The position numbers were made by a program, and so were the translations under genes. The notes beneath the pieces were generated by a model. The model searched no databases and was not told where the DNA came from. It was given only the letters and a program-made list of their open reading frames with translations. 64,000 nt of DNA from DATDAW01 sp036524675 (GTDB lineage: Bacteria > Verrucomicrobiota > Verrucomicrobiia > Chthoniobacterales > DASVRZ01), in the NCBI GenBank assembly GCA_036524675.1, contig DATDBU010000105.1:1-64000 (forward strand). Direction: 5' to 3'. The number at the start of each line of letters is the position of its first letter. The first letter of the stretch is position 1. Shown one piece after another: positions 35,575 through 45,496 of this stretch.

Positions 35575-36129
35575 TCAGGTCATCGATTCTTTGCGACTGG
35601 TACACATATAGAGAGGTTTCACATAGAGCTGTTGGCATGGCCAGTAGTCGACGAGACCAATCTCCGAGATCGTGCAAGTCAATGGTAGTCTAGAAGAACG
35701 ACAAAGGTCGAGCGCGGGACCAAGGTGCTGCGGTGAAAGGTCCGGGGCTAGCGTGCAATGGGGAACCCATTGCTCCGGGGAATAGAGCGGGCAGCAATGC
35801 CGCGCTACCGCACTAAACTCCATCAAGAAACGGACGTGCAAAGTCAGAAGTTCAGAAGTGACCTTCGGTGCAAGGTAAGCTGCTGATTGCTCCGCCGGGA
35901 AAAGGCCGAATGATGAAAGCGAGACCGCGAATGACGGTGTGCTGGCGGCGAAGCGGTCGAGAAGTTCCCCCGCTGCCGCGACGTCCACCGACTCGCAGGC
36001 GGCCAGAGTGATGTGTGGGCGAGCGCCGCTGTCGCGCATGAAGGCTGAGCCGAAGAAAGCGAACTCGTCCCAAAGCGTGCGAACGCGAGACTCACTCGCG
36101 GCATCGAAGAATAGCTCAATGGTGGGCAT
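35575..36129 (-). CDS. 2H phosphoesterase (2'-5' RNA ligase-like)
   Basis: 184 residues with the two HxT motifs of the 2H superfamily: ARPHITLAACES (about 37-48) and WVPHCTLAPDLS (about 122-133), each followed by a hydrophobic residue. Members hydrolyse 2',3'-cyclic phosphates or related nucleotide ends in the cytoplasm; the natural substrate here is unknown. It is a single gene. The flanking spacer 35363-35574 shows nothing. Confidence 0.75.
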   Translation of the reverse strand: MPTIELFFDAASESRVRTLWDEFAFFGSAFMRDSGARPHITLAACESVDVAAAGELLDRFAASTPSFAVSLSSFGLFPAEQSAAYLAPKVTSELLTLHVRFLMEFSAVARHCCPLYSPEQWVPHCTLAPDLSPQHLGPALDLCRSSRLPLTCTISEIGLVDYWPCQQLYVKPLYMCTSRKESMT

Positions 36130-36246
36130 TTAGTTACGGTAAGGAGTGGCTAATGACTCTGCAACGTGTTGGGAGTAGTGGCTGTTATGCATGATTTCTG
36201 GGCTGGGCCGCTTTTCAGGTCTGAGGAGTAGCAAGAGGTTTTCAGG

Positions 36247-36315
36247 GCAGGGAGATGCGCTTTAGAAGCGCCTCAGATGCCTTAGAATTCCGGCGGTTGA
36301 AAACCGCCGCTCCTT
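36247..36315. repeat. REP-like double-hairpin element 2
   Basis: Stem-loops GCGCTT-TAG-AAGCGC (36257-36271) and GGCGGTT-GAA-AACCGCC (36292-36308), followed by GCTCCTT. It has the same two hairpin types as the element at 34465-34520, in inverted order. The remainder of 36130-36525 shows no gene. Confidence 0.6.
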
Positions 36316-36525
36316 GCCGGTGCTCGAGCGTTAAGCGCCCTTTTCATAAGATGACCGTTGGGAACGTCTTGTCAGTAGAACCTTGGGGGCTTTGTGTGCT
36401 CGTTGTAAAACCGGTCTCCGTCGACCGTGCAGCCGAGGGCTTGCTGGATTCAGGTCGTGGCAGTCCCTCGTCGTTTCGAAAAGGGGTTGAAAAACCCTCC
36501 GATCCCGGCTGTTGTTGCCGTCTCC

Positions 36526-37224
36526 ATGTGTAGATTCTCCCTGATTTTTTGTCTGTTGCTGGCGGCTGCCTGGACGGCAGTGGCTGCGGAGCAGGGGAAA
36601 ACGCGGACGGTAAATATGGCTCCCGTCGCGCAATGGATCGCGAGACAAAGCGAGTTGCGGACTTTATCGGCGGATTTTGTCCAGACGCGGACCCTGAAAA
36701 CGCTCAAGGATCCGCTGCAGAGCCCCGGAAGGCTATGGTTCCAAGCCCCGGATGCGTTCCGATGGGAGCTCGACGGGAAACCGGGAGAGCCGTTGAAAGC
36801 GATTCTCCTGCGAAAAAAGGATGACGTGCTCCTGATTTCGCCGAGGCAGAAAAAGGCGACGCGATACTCGGCAAAAAGCATTGCTGGGAAGGCCGGCGCG
36901 CCGGGCATGGCGATGATGGAGTTTCCGATGGCGAAGGATCTGAACGATTTCCTGGACCAATTCGATGTGCAGGATTTGCAGATGACAGGTCAGCGGTGTG
37001 ATTTGGCAGTACTGCCGAAGGATGTTGCTACGAGGAAGTATCTGAAGTCGCTACTGATTTCGTTCGATACCGCGACCGGCTATTTGCTGGCGTTTGAAAT
37101 GACGACGAAAGAGGGATCCACGCTTCGAAACGAGTTTTCAAATGTGCGGGTGAATGGTCCGGTGGACAAAAAGGTGTTCGATTTCGATTTCACCGGGTAT
37201 CAGGTCGTCGATGGCAAGGGGTAA
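36526..37224 (+). CDS. LolA-like outer-membrane lipoprotein carrier
   Basis: 232 residues from the ATG at 36526, chosen because it opens a signal peptide (MCRFSLIFCLLLAAAWTAVA). LolA-fold signatures follow: LSADFVQTRTLKTLK, GRLWFQAPDAFRWEL and RKKDDVLLISPRQKKATRY. LolA-type proteins shuttle lipoproteins, or in specialised clusters other lipids, across the periplasm. The next gene, an MMPL exporter, begins 14 bp inside its end. This LolA-MMPL pair is familiar from aryl-polyene-like export clusters, though no polyketide genes are present here. Confidence 0.85.
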   Translation: MCRFSLIFCLLLAAAWTAVAAEQGKTRTVNMAPVAQWIARQSELRTLSADFVQTRTLKTLKDPLQSPGRLWFQAPDAFRWELDGKPGEPLKAILLRKKDDVLLISPRQKKATRYSAKSIAGKAGAPGMAMMEFPMAKDLNDFLDQFDVQDLQMTGQRCDLAVLPKDVATRKYLKSLLISFDTATGYLLAFEMTTKEGSTLRNEFSNVRVNGPVDKKVFDFDFTGYQVVDGKG

Positions 37225-39598
37225 CGTTTTCGCACGAGCCATTTGGATCGTCCTGGCGCTCGGGTTTCTGGCGGCGGGATTGTCGCGGATTACCTTCAAC
37301 ATCGATGTGTTGAAGCTGCTCCCGACACATCTTCCGCAAGTCGAAGGACTTTCGATCTTTCTCAAACATTTTTCGCAGCCCACGGAACTCATTGTCACGG
37401 TAAGTGCCACGGACGCCGGGATGGCCGGAGACGCCGCGCTGGCATTGGCTGAGCATTTGGAAAAACGGACGGATTTGGTGAAGCGAGCCGTGGCCCAGCC
37501 GCCATGGGAACAGAATCCAGGTGACATGGCGGAGCTGCTGGCGATGCTGACATTGAACCAACCACCGGAAGCGGTGACAGCGTTCGCTGACCGGCTTACT
37601 CCAGAGAAAGCGCCGGAAACGGTGCGAGCGACGCTGGAACGAATGGATGAATCGCTTTCGCCTCAGGAAGTGGCGCTCCTGGGCTACGACCCGTTGGGAG
37701 TGACTGTGTCACTGGCCGATTCCGGACTGATGTCGAACGCGCAACAATCGGAATTTTCGGCGGCGGACGGGACGTTCCGGGTGATTTATGTCGATGCCGC
37801 GGTCCCACTGAAGAATTACAAGCACACGATCAAGTGGGTGGGGGAAATCAAAGCCCTGGCGAACGCCTGGAATTCGGACGGTAAAGTGACGCTCGGTTTC
37901 ACGGGAGAACCCGCCTTCGTGGCGGATATTTCCGGGACAATGGAATGGGACATGGCGTCGTCGGCGAATGTGACGCTCCTGTCCATTGGCGTGATTTTCT
38001 GGCTGTGCTTCCGGCGCGCAAGACCGCTCGTGGATTTGATTGCTATGCTGATGGTTACCTTTGCTCTGTCATTGGCTGCGGCGGGACTGTTTCTGCGGGA
38101 GCTGACGATCATTGGCGTCGGTTTTGCATCGATCATGATCGGGTTGAGTGTGGATTACGGCTATTTCATCTATCAGAAATCGCTGCGGCACACAGGAACG
38201 CTGCGTGAGTTGCAGCGGGAATGTTTTGCCAATATTGCGTGGACTGCCGGGACGACCGCTGCGGCTTTTTTTGCGTTGAATCTGAGCAGCCTGCCCGGTC
38301 TTTCGCAGCTCGGAAACCTCGTGGGGATTGGTGTGCTTGTGGGAGCGGCAGTGATGCTTCTCCTTTTTGCGCCGCTGGCGATGCGGTGGAAAAAAGTCGC
38401 GTTCGCCCCGGACGCCGTGGAGCGCTGGATGGCGAATCCGAAATTCACGCGCATCGGTGCATGGATGACTCTGGCCCTGGTCGTTATTCTCGGCGGCGTG
38501 CTGATCGTTAGGGGACTTCCGGGAGTCGACGTATCCACCTCGGTGCTCCGTCCGCGCCACAGCGACGCCTACGACACGAGTGATCAGCTATATGCGAAAT
38601 TGACCGATGATACGAATCTGCTCAGCCTCATCGTAACGGGTAAAACGGCGAAGGAAGTGCGTGAAAAGCTTCAGAAGACCGAAGAAAAACTGAAGCAAGC
38701 CGAATCCCGCGGTGATGTGAGGGGATTTCACTCGCCACTTTCGCTGTGGCCGGATGCGGCCCGTCAAGCGGCGAACCTGCCTGTGCTCGCCACGTTGGCG
38801 CGCGAAGGGGAAAGGCTAAAGGGAACCGTCCTGGAGGCGGGATTTACCGAGGAATCGTTCCTGCTGACGGATGCGGTGTTCCGTCAGTGGATTGCGTGGA
38901 AGGAGTCTGGAAAACAACCACCGATCTGGCCCGAAAATGAAGCGAGTCGATGGATTTATCGGCGAATTGCGAGCCGGGCGTCCACGCCGGACGGCGTGTT
39001 TGTCGCAGGAGGGGTCGTGACTCCGGCGCCCGAACGCGCCGCTGCCATTGCGCAAGAGATTCAGAGCGATGGTGTTTGGCTGGTGAGTTGGAAAGCGCTG
39101 GGAAGCGAACTGCAACGCGTGGTTCCCGGGGAGTTCCGGAAGCTGATCCTGGGACTGCTGGGGATTATTCTGGCGTTGTTGTGGATTGGTTTCCGGAGCT
39201 TTCGGGACGTGCTGGTGCTCGCCGTCACGCTTGCTTTGGTTGGGGTTGCGTTGATGGGGGCGATGCGGCTGCTGGAGATGCCCTGGAATTTTTTCAATAT
39301 CGCCGCGATCCTGCTCCTGCTCGGAACAGGCGTTGATTACAGCATCCTGCTTTTGCTGGCGCTTCGACGCAACGGCGGTGACGTCGTGGCGGCGCGCCAG
39401 GCGCTGGGATTGGTCATTCTCCTCTGTGCCGGTTCTGCGGCCGCGGGATTTGGAACGCTCACGTGGGCGAATAATCGCGGTCTAGCGAGTCTTGGCCAAA
39501 CCTGCGCTCTCGGTCTGGCGCTGGATGCCGTGATTTCGATTTTTCTGCTGCCGGTATTGTGGCGGGTGAGTCGGGGAAAAATTCAGAATTTGAAATAG
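37211..39598 (+). CDS. MMPL/RND-superfamily exporter
   Basis: 795 residues from the ATG at 37211, overlapping the LolA-like gene. The frame extends further upstream, but that would bury more of the previous gene. Two symmetrical halves each have one leading helix, a periplasmic loop and a helix bundle: WIVLALGFLAAGLSRITF, then TFALSLAAAGLFLRELTIIG..GLSVDYGYF, and the second bundle with LLLLGTGVDYSILLLLALRR. The GLSVDYG and GTGVDYS motifs carry the proton-relay aspartate. It is probably a lipid or glycolipid exporter working with the adjacent LolA-like protein. Confidence 0.85.
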   Translation: MARGNVFARAIWIVLALGFLAAGLSRITFNIDVLKLLPTHLPQVEGLSIFLKHFSQPTELIVTVSATDAGMAGDAALALAEHLEKRTDLVKRAVAQPPWEQNPGDMAELLAMLTLNQPPEAVTAFADRLTPEKAPETVRATLERMDESLSPQEVALLGYDPLGVTVSLADSGLMSNAQQSEFSAADGTFRVIYVDAAVPLKNYKHTIKWVGEIKALANAWNSDGKVTLGFTGEPAFVADISGTMEWDMASSANVTLLSIGVIFWLCFRRARPLVDLIAMLMVTFALSLAAAGLFLRELTIIGVGFASIMIGLSVDYGYFIYQKSLRHTGTLRELQRECFANIAWTAGTTAAAFFALNLSSLPGLSQLGNLVGIGVLVGAAVMLLLFAPLAMRWKKVAFAPDAVERWMANPKFTRIGAWMTLALVVILGGVLIVRGLPGVDVSTSVLRPRHSDAYDTSDQLYAKLTDDTNLLSLIVTGKTAKEVREKLQKTEEKLKQAESRGDVRGFHSPLSLWPDAARQAANLPVLATLAREGERLKGTVLEAGFTEESFLLTDAVFRQWIAWKESGKQPPIWPENEASRWIYRRIASRASTPDGVFVAGGVVTPAPERAAAIAQEIQSDGVWLVSWKALGSELQRVVPGEFRKLILGLLGIILALLWIGFRSFRDVLVLAVTLALVGVALMGAMRLLEMPWNFFNIAAILLLLGTGVDYSILLLLALRRNGGDVVAARQALGLVILLCAGSAAAGFGTLTWANNRGLASLGQTCALGLALDAVISIFLLPVLWRVSRGKIQNLK

Positions 39599-41019
39599 AT
39601 GAAATCGGATCCGACTTCGCTTGCAAGGGTTAGGATGCCGGCGAAGAGAAGCAGTCCGGCTGCTGATTGAATCAAGGTCCAGGTCCAGCTCGATTCGTTC
39701 CCACGCGATTCTAGAAGCGGTTTAACCCGCAGATCCCATACGGCATGTAAAATCAGCGGCAGCGAGTAAATCAGCGTGAGCATTGCGAAGAAAGCTCCGA
39801 TTCTCCAATGGCTGGCGGGCACGGAGAAGGGGTTTAAGGTGAGGTCGTGGAAGATTCGCTGGATGTTTTGTTCGCGGAAGAACAGCCATCCCAAATTCGT
39901 CAAAGCGAAAGTCGTCAGCACGGCGCCCGTCTGCCGAATTCCATTGAATCGTCCCGTCTGGATCGTGCTTTCAGATTTTTCCGGGGTCCGGAAATTCCGC
40001 TCGATCACCATGAGCGCGCCCCAATAAGAGCCCCAAAGGATAAAATTCCAGCTCGCACCATGCCAGAGGCCGGAAATGAGAAAGGTGATCATCAGATTGC
40101 ATGCAACCTGCAGCCGGGAACCACGGCTTCCTCCGAGGGGGATGTAAACGTAATCCCGAAGCCAGGTGGAAAGCGAAATGTGCCAGCGCCTCCAGAAATC
40201 CGCCGGAGACGTCGCCAGCCATGGGTGACGAAAATTTTCCATCAAGTCGAACCCAAGAAGCCTGGCGGAACCTCTCGCAATGTCTGTATAGGCCGAAAAA
40301 TCCGCATAAATCTGGACCGAAAAGGCGAATACACCGGCCCAGAGAACGGCAAATGAAGTGTCGTGCAAGCCGAACGCCTTGTTGGCGATCACCGCAACGT
40401 TATCCGCAATCGCCAGTTTCTTGAATAGTCCCCAGACAATCAGCAGCAATCCGCTGCGGGCCTGCACGAATGAAAACCTCCGGGAATTTTCAACTTGTGC
40501 CAAAAGATGGCCAGCCCTCTCGATAGGACCCGCCACCAATTGCGGGAAAAACGTGCCAAACAGCGCGTAATCCAGAGGGTTTTTGCACGCTGAGATTTTG
40601 CCCCGGTAAACGTCCACGACATACGCCACGTTCTGAAACGTATAGAACGAGATGCCAACGGGCAGCGCGATTTGCAGGGTCCACTCGGGAACCCGCCATC
40701 CTGCGGCTGTGAGTATCCCGCTGATGTTGGTGGCAAAAAATCCGAAGTATTTGAAGACGCCCAGGACGCCAAAATTGGTGGCCACGGTTGCAGCGAGAAA
40801 CAAGCGCTTCCTTTGCGGGAAACGCTCGATCATCCGCGCCGACGTGAAATCGACGATCGTCGTCAGGAGGACAAGCGAGAGATACCACGGGTGAACGCAG
40901 CCGTAAAAATAGTAACCAGCAGCCAGGAGCAGCAGATTTTGTCCGCGATGCGGCAGCGACCAGTAGCCGGCGAACACGGCCACGAAGAAAATGAGGTAAT
41001 CCAGGCTTTGAAAGATCAT
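39583..41019 (-). CDS. MBOAT-family O-acyltransferase (AlgI-like)
   Basis: 478 residues with about ten membrane helices. MBOAT hallmarks are DFWRRWHISLSTWLRDYVYI (about 270-290) and the catalytic His in GLWHGASWNFILWG (about 320). Such enzymes pass acyl groups across the inner membrane to extracytoplasmic sugars such as alginate, peptidoglycan or other glycans. The SGNH-like partner is encoded 7 bp upstream on the same strand, the classic AlgI/AlgJ-X arrangement. The end overlaps the MMPL gene by 16 bp (convergent). Confidence 0.92.
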   Translation of the reverse strand: MIFQSLDYLIFFVAVFAGYWSLPHRGQNLLLLAAGYYFYGCVHPWYLSLVLLTTIVDFTSARMIERFPQRKRLFLAATVATNFGVLGVFKYFGFFATNISGILTAAGWRVPEWTLQIALPVGISFYTFQNVAYVVDVYRGKISACKNPLDYALFGTFFPQLVAGPIERAGHLLAQVENSRRFSFVQARSGLLLIVWGLFKKLAIADNVAVIANKAFGLHDTSFAVLWAGVFAFSVQIYADFSAYTDIARGSARLLGFDLMENFRHPWLATSPADFWRRWHISLSTWLRDYVYIPLGGSRGSRLQVACNLMITFLISGLWHGASWNFILWGSYWGALMVIERNFRTPEKSESTIQTGRFNGIRQTGAVLTTFALTNLGWLFFREQNIQRIFHDLTLNPFSVPASHWRIGAFFAMLTLIYSLPLILHAVWDLRVKPLLESRGNESSWTWTLIQSAAGLLLFAGILTLASEVGSDFIYFKF

Positions 41020-41026
41020 CCGCCGC

Positions 41027-42091
41027 TCATTTCAAAATGGGTTCCATTCGGTTCCAGAACTTTCGCGTGTACCAATTCATCGCATCCGTGCGGACATGCG
41101 TTCCGTCCGAATAGATGGATGCGGGAATGGAGCGGTCGGGGCTTTCGTCGATTAGAACGGCGCCATGTTTTTCCAGGTAAGCGCCCAGTTTCTCCGAATA
41201 CGCGATGTCATTCGGACTGCGTTCGACGTTTCCGTTGCTGTCCGGTTTTTCTTTTACGCGATAGAAATAGAGCTTGGTCGAAGCTTTTGTGGCCAGATCC
41301 AGCATGTGAGGCAAAAAAGATTCCTCGGGATTGTCGGCGTAGAGCGACGTTCCAGAGGCATCGTCACCAGCCATCGAATCATCCGCATCTTGCACGGTGC
41401 CATCGACTCCATTGCCCGCCACGGGATCGGCTCCCCCTTCGACATCGAGGTTTCCAACAGCGAAAACCTGATCCAGCTCCGCTCGCCGCGCGCGCTTGCC
41501 AAGGTCCGATGGGGTGAGATCCATCGCCAGATTTCGAATCTTTTGATCCAATTCGAGTCCCTGCCGCATGGGATAACACACCGCGAAAAAGGCGCGAAGC
41601 CGTCCCACTGGCGATCCATCAAAAGCGGCACTGGAAGGGGCAAGTTGATCGAGCACCGGTTCACGCGGCTGCCGCAGGCTGCGAATGAAATTCGCGTTCC
41701 GCCCGCTCGTATGGTGTTGCGGACGAGTGAGTTCCCGGTTGCGAAAGAAAATGATGACACCCCGAGGATGAGTGTCTGACGCGACGATGAGGTCTTTCAG
41801 GATCAGGTACCAAATGGCGGACGCGGAACCGTGGCGGACAATCGGGAGGAAAGTCATTCCGCTGAGTTTTTCCAGGCAGGGGACATCGATCCGGGAATCG
41901 AGCATCGAATTGCCGATCATAAAAAAGTCGGGCTGACGGGTGCGCATCCGATCCAGCTCGGCGGGGACGTTCAAGCGATCCGATTCCGGTATCGTGTCGG
42001 GAACCGTTCGCAACAATCCCGGTGGGACAGCGATGAGCGCCGCAAACACCAGGAATTGTATGAGGGCAGTCCAGGACCCGGAATTAACCAT
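41027..42091 (-). CDS. SGNH-like (AlgJ/AlgX/DltD-type) partner of MBOAT
   Basis: 354 residues with an N-terminal membrane anchor/signal (about 9-25). Block I is FFMIGNSMLDSRID (about 55-68), with the nucleophile-position serine in GNS. The C-terminal block is IYSDGTHVRTDAMNWYT, with Asp and His. This is the SGNH catalytic layout. It probably finishes transfer of the acyl group, delivered by the MBOAT, to a periplasmic glycan. The spacer 42092-42372 shows no gene and no clear promoter. Confidence 0.75.
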   Translation of the reverse strand: MVNSGSWTALIQFLVFAALIAVPPGLLRTVPDTIPESDRLNVPAELDRMRTRQPDFFMIGNSMLDSRIDVPCLEKLSGMTFLPIVRHGSASAIWYLILKDLIVASDTHPRGVIIFFRNRELTRPQHHTSGRNANFIRSLRQPREPVLDQLAPSSAAFDGSPVGRLRAFFAVCYPMRQGLELDQKIRNLAMDLTPSDLGKRARRAELDQVFAVGNLDVEGGADPVAGNGVDGTVQDADDSMAGDDASGTSLYADNPEESFLPHMLDLATKASTKLYFYRVKEKPDSNGNVERSPNDIAYSEKLGAYLEKHGAVLIDESPDRSIPASIYSDGTHVRTDAMNWYTRKFWNRMEPILK

Positions 42092-42372
42092 TCTCGCGAC
42101 AAATGGTTACACCGGCTAATTTCTCAAAACCCTTCGTGTCAAAAGAGCACCAAGCGCCGTTTTCGGAGTGAATGGGGTTGCAAATGAAAATCATCCTTGG
42201 TCTTGGGACGGGGAATTTGGCTTTGGATCAACGGGCAGGTTTTTGCACGACGCCCTTGCTGTAGCAGAAGGTCTCAAGAGGCGCAAAGGGTTGGTGAAAC
42301 GGGAACTCGGAAGGTGTCGGCGCGATTTTTTTCTTCAAAAGACTTCACCTTTCCCATGGTATCGACGTTCCG

Positions 42373-43935
42373 GTGGAAACGAATTCCATGAAGGCTGAAC
42401 ACAAATTCACTAGCATCGCTGAGAATCCGGTCTCGCGCGCCGCCTCCGGCTTTGGGGTTCGGGAATGTCTGCTGCTTTCTCTACCGGCACTGATCGTGGG
42501 CCTGCTATTTCGGGTGTGGCAAATGATCCTCTTGCCGCAGGCGTTGCTGGATGGAGACAGCGGGTCGTTTTTCAAGACGTCCTTCTTATTTTGGGACCAT
42601 TTTGAGTTCTATCTCGATAGCAAACGGCGCTGGCTCTATCCCATTTTTCTGTGGCTGCTGCCGCCTATTCCACTGTTCTCGCCGGCGAATCTCGTCGCGG
42701 TTTTGCAGCATGCTGCAGGCTTGATTTCCATCTTCGCAGCGGGCTGGATCGCGGGAAATTTGCTGAAGTTCCGGCGTGTGTTTGTACCACTTTTTACCAC
42801 CGTTTACGCGCTCTGGCCTGACATCGTCGCCATGGAACATTCGACGATGGCCGAGTCGTTTGCGACCGTCGGGGTCATTGTTGCCACTGCCCTGATGTTT
42901 CCCATGGCGACATTGCGACGACGCCTGTTCCCACTGTTACTTTCGCTGTTCCTGGTGTTGGCGATGAAAGCTATCATGCGTCCATACTGGGCTTTACTGA
43001 TGTTGGTCACACTGTTCTATGCGCCGCCATGGACGTGGCAGTGGAAACATTGGATTCTAGCGGTGGGCTCTTTGGTCATTCTGGCTATTCCGGGCAACAA
43101 ACCGCAGCCCAATTGGCTCCTGCTCTCGTCTACCCTGCCATTGGTGAAAATCGAAGGGGAGCGCTGGCAGTCGTATCGCGCTGAACTTGCCCCCTGGATT
43201 AAATCCGCCCGCGCGACTGGCTCGCAGTATCCGTGGACGCAGGATCATTTCAAGGACCCGCTCAAGACGCGGGGTGAGATCGGTCCTGAATGGGACAAAC
43301 TACTGGTGGATAAGCCCAAATTTGCGACGGTCTCAAAATCGCTGGCGCTCGAAGGAATCCTTGCGCACCCCATTGATTTTGTGCGTCTTGTGATCGCAAA
43401 AACCGGCAAAGCCCTCGGTGAAGGCGCGTATTCGGGGCTGATCCTGCCGCAGCGGTTCATCGAGCCCCAGAGCGGCCGTATCAACGTCACACGCTGGGTC
43501 GAGGAGGAGGCAATGATGCGAATGTTTTTCCGTATGACTGCCGCGGAATGGACTGCGAGCAATGAAAAACTGGCGCGTCGAACATCCCTTCCAGGTGCTG
43601 CCTTGCTCCAGACTTATCGCTTGCTGACTCCGGCGCAGATGCGGATCGATCCGGCGTCGGGCGAAAATCGGATCGCCGTCACATGGATTGGTTGGATGGC
43701 AATTTTGGGCGCGTTAGCGTTGCTGGTCCGGCGTCAATGGGAGCCGGCGATTGTGACGGTCGGCATTCCTATGCTGTTCTTGCTGGCAGTTTTCTGTGTG
43801 GGTGACAGCCTGGGCCGGCACGCGCTTCCGGCCGGCTGGGCGTGTTTTCTCCTGCCAGTCGTATTTCTGGACACCATCTTGATGGTAGCGGCGGCGGTGT
43901 TGGGTTTTTGTTGGCAACGTTCCAGGAATGCCTGA
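42373..43935 (+). CDS. Multi-pass GT-C/GT39-like membrane protein, first of three in tandem
   Basis: 520 residues from a GTG; an ATG at 42388 is an alternative. About ten membrane helices. LLDGDSGSFFKTS in the first periplasmic loop sits where GT-C enzymes carry their acidic motif. It shares a distinctive block, WLLLSSTLPLV..EGE.W..YR, with the next gene (43928-45496). It is likely a glycosyltransferase using a lipid-phosphate sugar donor on the periplasmic side, but sequence similarity to the classical PMT/ArnT family is weak. Stop and next start overlap by 8 bp. Confidence 0.68.
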   Translation: METNSMKAEHKFTSIAENPVSRAASGFGVRECLLLSLPALIVGLLFRVWQMILLPQALLDGDSGSFFKTSFLFWDHFEFYLDSKRRWLYPIFLWLLPPIPLFSPANLVAVLQHAAGLISIFAAGWIAGNLLKFRRVFVPLFTTVYALWPDIVAMEHSTMAESFATVGVIVATALMFPMATLRRRLFPLLLSLFLVLAMKAIMRPYWALLMLVTLFYAPPWTWQWKHWILAVGSLVILAIPGNKPQPNWLLLSSTLPLVKIEGERWQSYRAELAPWIKSARATGSQYPWTQDHFKDPLKTRGEIGPEWDKLLVDKPKFATVSKSLALEGILAHPIDFVRLVIAKTGKALGEGAYSGLILPQRFIEPQSGRINVTRWVEEEAMMRMFFRMTAAEWTASNEKLARRTSLPGAALLQTYRLLTPAQMRIDPASGENRIAVTWIGWMAILGALALLVRRQWEPAIVTVGIPMLFLLAVFCVGDSLGRHALPAGWACFLLPVVFLDTILMVAAAVLGFCWQRSRNA

Positions 43936-45496
43936 GCTTGGACGCCTCTTCGACATGCCATCCGCTTTAATCTCATCCAACGCTCGCCCATGGACATTTC
44001 GACGCTGTCTCTTGTGGTGTCTGCCGGCGCTGATCGTGGCTGCGGCGTTGCGGATTTCCTTTCTCGCGGCGATTCCGGAGGCCTACTACGGATCGGACAG
44101 CAACTCGTATTTCAGCACGACGGCGCGGCTATACACGAAAGGCAAGTTCAAGATCGAAGAGAAACGGAGATGGTTGTATCCGCTCCTGCTCGTAGCGGCG
44201 CCTCCGTTGCCGGGTAGCGTTCCGCAAACGGTTGCCGTTGTGCAACATCTGTTGGGACTTGCGATTATTCCAGGCATCGGATGGGTCGCAGGGAGCGTCG
44301 CCCGTTTTCCCGGCCCGACAACGTTGGGAACGACATTACTAGCGGCCGTCTGGCCTCGAATGTTGTGGTATGAGCACGAGATCGTCGCAGAGGTCTGGAT
44401 GCTGGCGGCTTTCGTTGCTGCCGTCGCACTGGCGTTTCCCCTTGAAAAACTAGGCGACCGAAAACGGCTTCTGTGGTTCTTGATCGCGGCAGGATTGATT
44501 GCGGCGATCAAGCCTCATGGACGCCCGCTTTGGCTCGGGCTGACGGCACTGGCCGCATTCTGGCATTTTCGGCAATTCCGCTGGCCACATTTTACCGTGA
44601 TCGTGGCCACGGCGGCTCTTGTTTTTACTTCCGGCAGCGATCGCCAAGGCAGCTGGCTGTTGCTGAGTTCGACGTTGCCCCTGGTCAATGTCGAAGGGGA
44701 AAAATGGAAGGAGTATCGCGAAGCGTTGCGGCCCGTGGTTGAACAGGTGCGCGGCGATGTGGCGACCTATCCCTACATTCAGAACCGCTATAAGAAACCG
44801 TTGAAGCGGACGTATTCCACCCCCGAGTTCGGGCCGCTATGGGCGGAATTGAATCGCGACGAGGAAAAGTTCTCCAAGGTCGCCAAAGGCCTGGCGCTTG
44901 AAGGCGTCCGCACGCATCCACTTGATTATCTGCACCTTGTGACGCGAAGAATTTTGTATGTGCTGGCTGATTCGACATCCACGGATGATTTCCCGGTACA
45001 CCGATTTTGGGATCAGCAGGAGCGGCGCAGCGTAGAACATCGCGAAGAAAACCCGCAACAATTGCCATTCTTATACGAGCAAAGCGACGCCGAGACCGAT
45101 GCCATGATTGTCGAACGCCGCCAAAGAACGCTTTGGTTTGAGCCGTATCTGCCCAAAACAGGAGAAATTGCCACGTGGCTTTCGCTAAATACAATTCCCG
45201 GACAATCCATACCGGAGCCCGGCTGGAAGTGGACCGGCGCGCTCGCCTTAATCGGCATGTTCGCTTTGGCGATTCGCCGGAAATGGCGTGCACTTCTGCT
45301 GCTGACCGCTCCAGCGGTGGCGTACATCGTTATCATTTTTTCGGTAGGAGATCGTGTGCCTCGCTACTTGCATCCGGTGGATTGGATCGGTCTGTTGTTT
45401 GTGGTGCTGGCAGTCGACGGGGCGGCAGCTGCGGTTAGACGGATGTTGCCGGTTGCTTCAAAACAAGACCGTCCTTTGGTGACGACTTCAGCCTGA
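43928..45496 (+). CDS. Multi-pass GT-C/GT39-like membrane protein, second in tandem
   Basis: 522 residues; a later ATG (codon 10) is possible. It is a paralogue of the preceding gene: YYGSDSNSYFSTTARLYTKG occupies the same place as LLDGDSGSF, KRRWLYPLLL matches KRRWLYPIFL, and WLLLSSTLPLVNVEGEKWKE matches the shared block. About ten helices. Role inferred as periplasmic sugar transfer from a polyprenyl-phosphate donor. It overlaps the GtrA-like gene by one base, so the operon is continuous. Confidence 0.68.
   Translation: MPELGRLFDMPSALISSNARPWTFRRCLLWCLPALIVAAALRISFLAAIPEAYYGSDSNSYFSTTARLYTKGKFKIEEKRRWLYPLLLVAAPPLPGSVPQTVAVVQHLLGLAIIPGIGWVAGSVARFPGPTTLGTTLLAAVWPRMLWYEHEIVAEVWMLAAFVAAVALAFPLEKLGDRKRLLWFLIAAGLIAAIKPHGRPLWLGLTALAAFWHFRQFRWPHFTVIVATAALVFTSGSDRQGSWLLLSSTLPLVNVEGEKWKEYREALRPVVEQVRGDVATYPYIQNRYKKPLKRTYSTPEFGPLWAELNRDEEKFSKVAKGLALEGVRTHPLDYLHLVTRRILYVLADSTSTDDFPVHRFWDQQERRSVEHREENPQQLPFLYEQSDAETDAMIVERRQRTLWFEPYLPKTGEIATWLSLNTIPGQSIPEPGWKWTGALALIGMFALAIRRKWRALLLLTAPAVAYIVIIFSVGDRVPRYLHPVDWIGLLFVVLAVDGAAAAVRRMLPVASKQDRPLVTTSA

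Noticed and set aside
42168..42398. Small plus-strand ORFs in the SGNH/GT-C divergent spacer
   Set aside because: No ribosome site, no family and atypical composition; the region reads as a promoter spacer.
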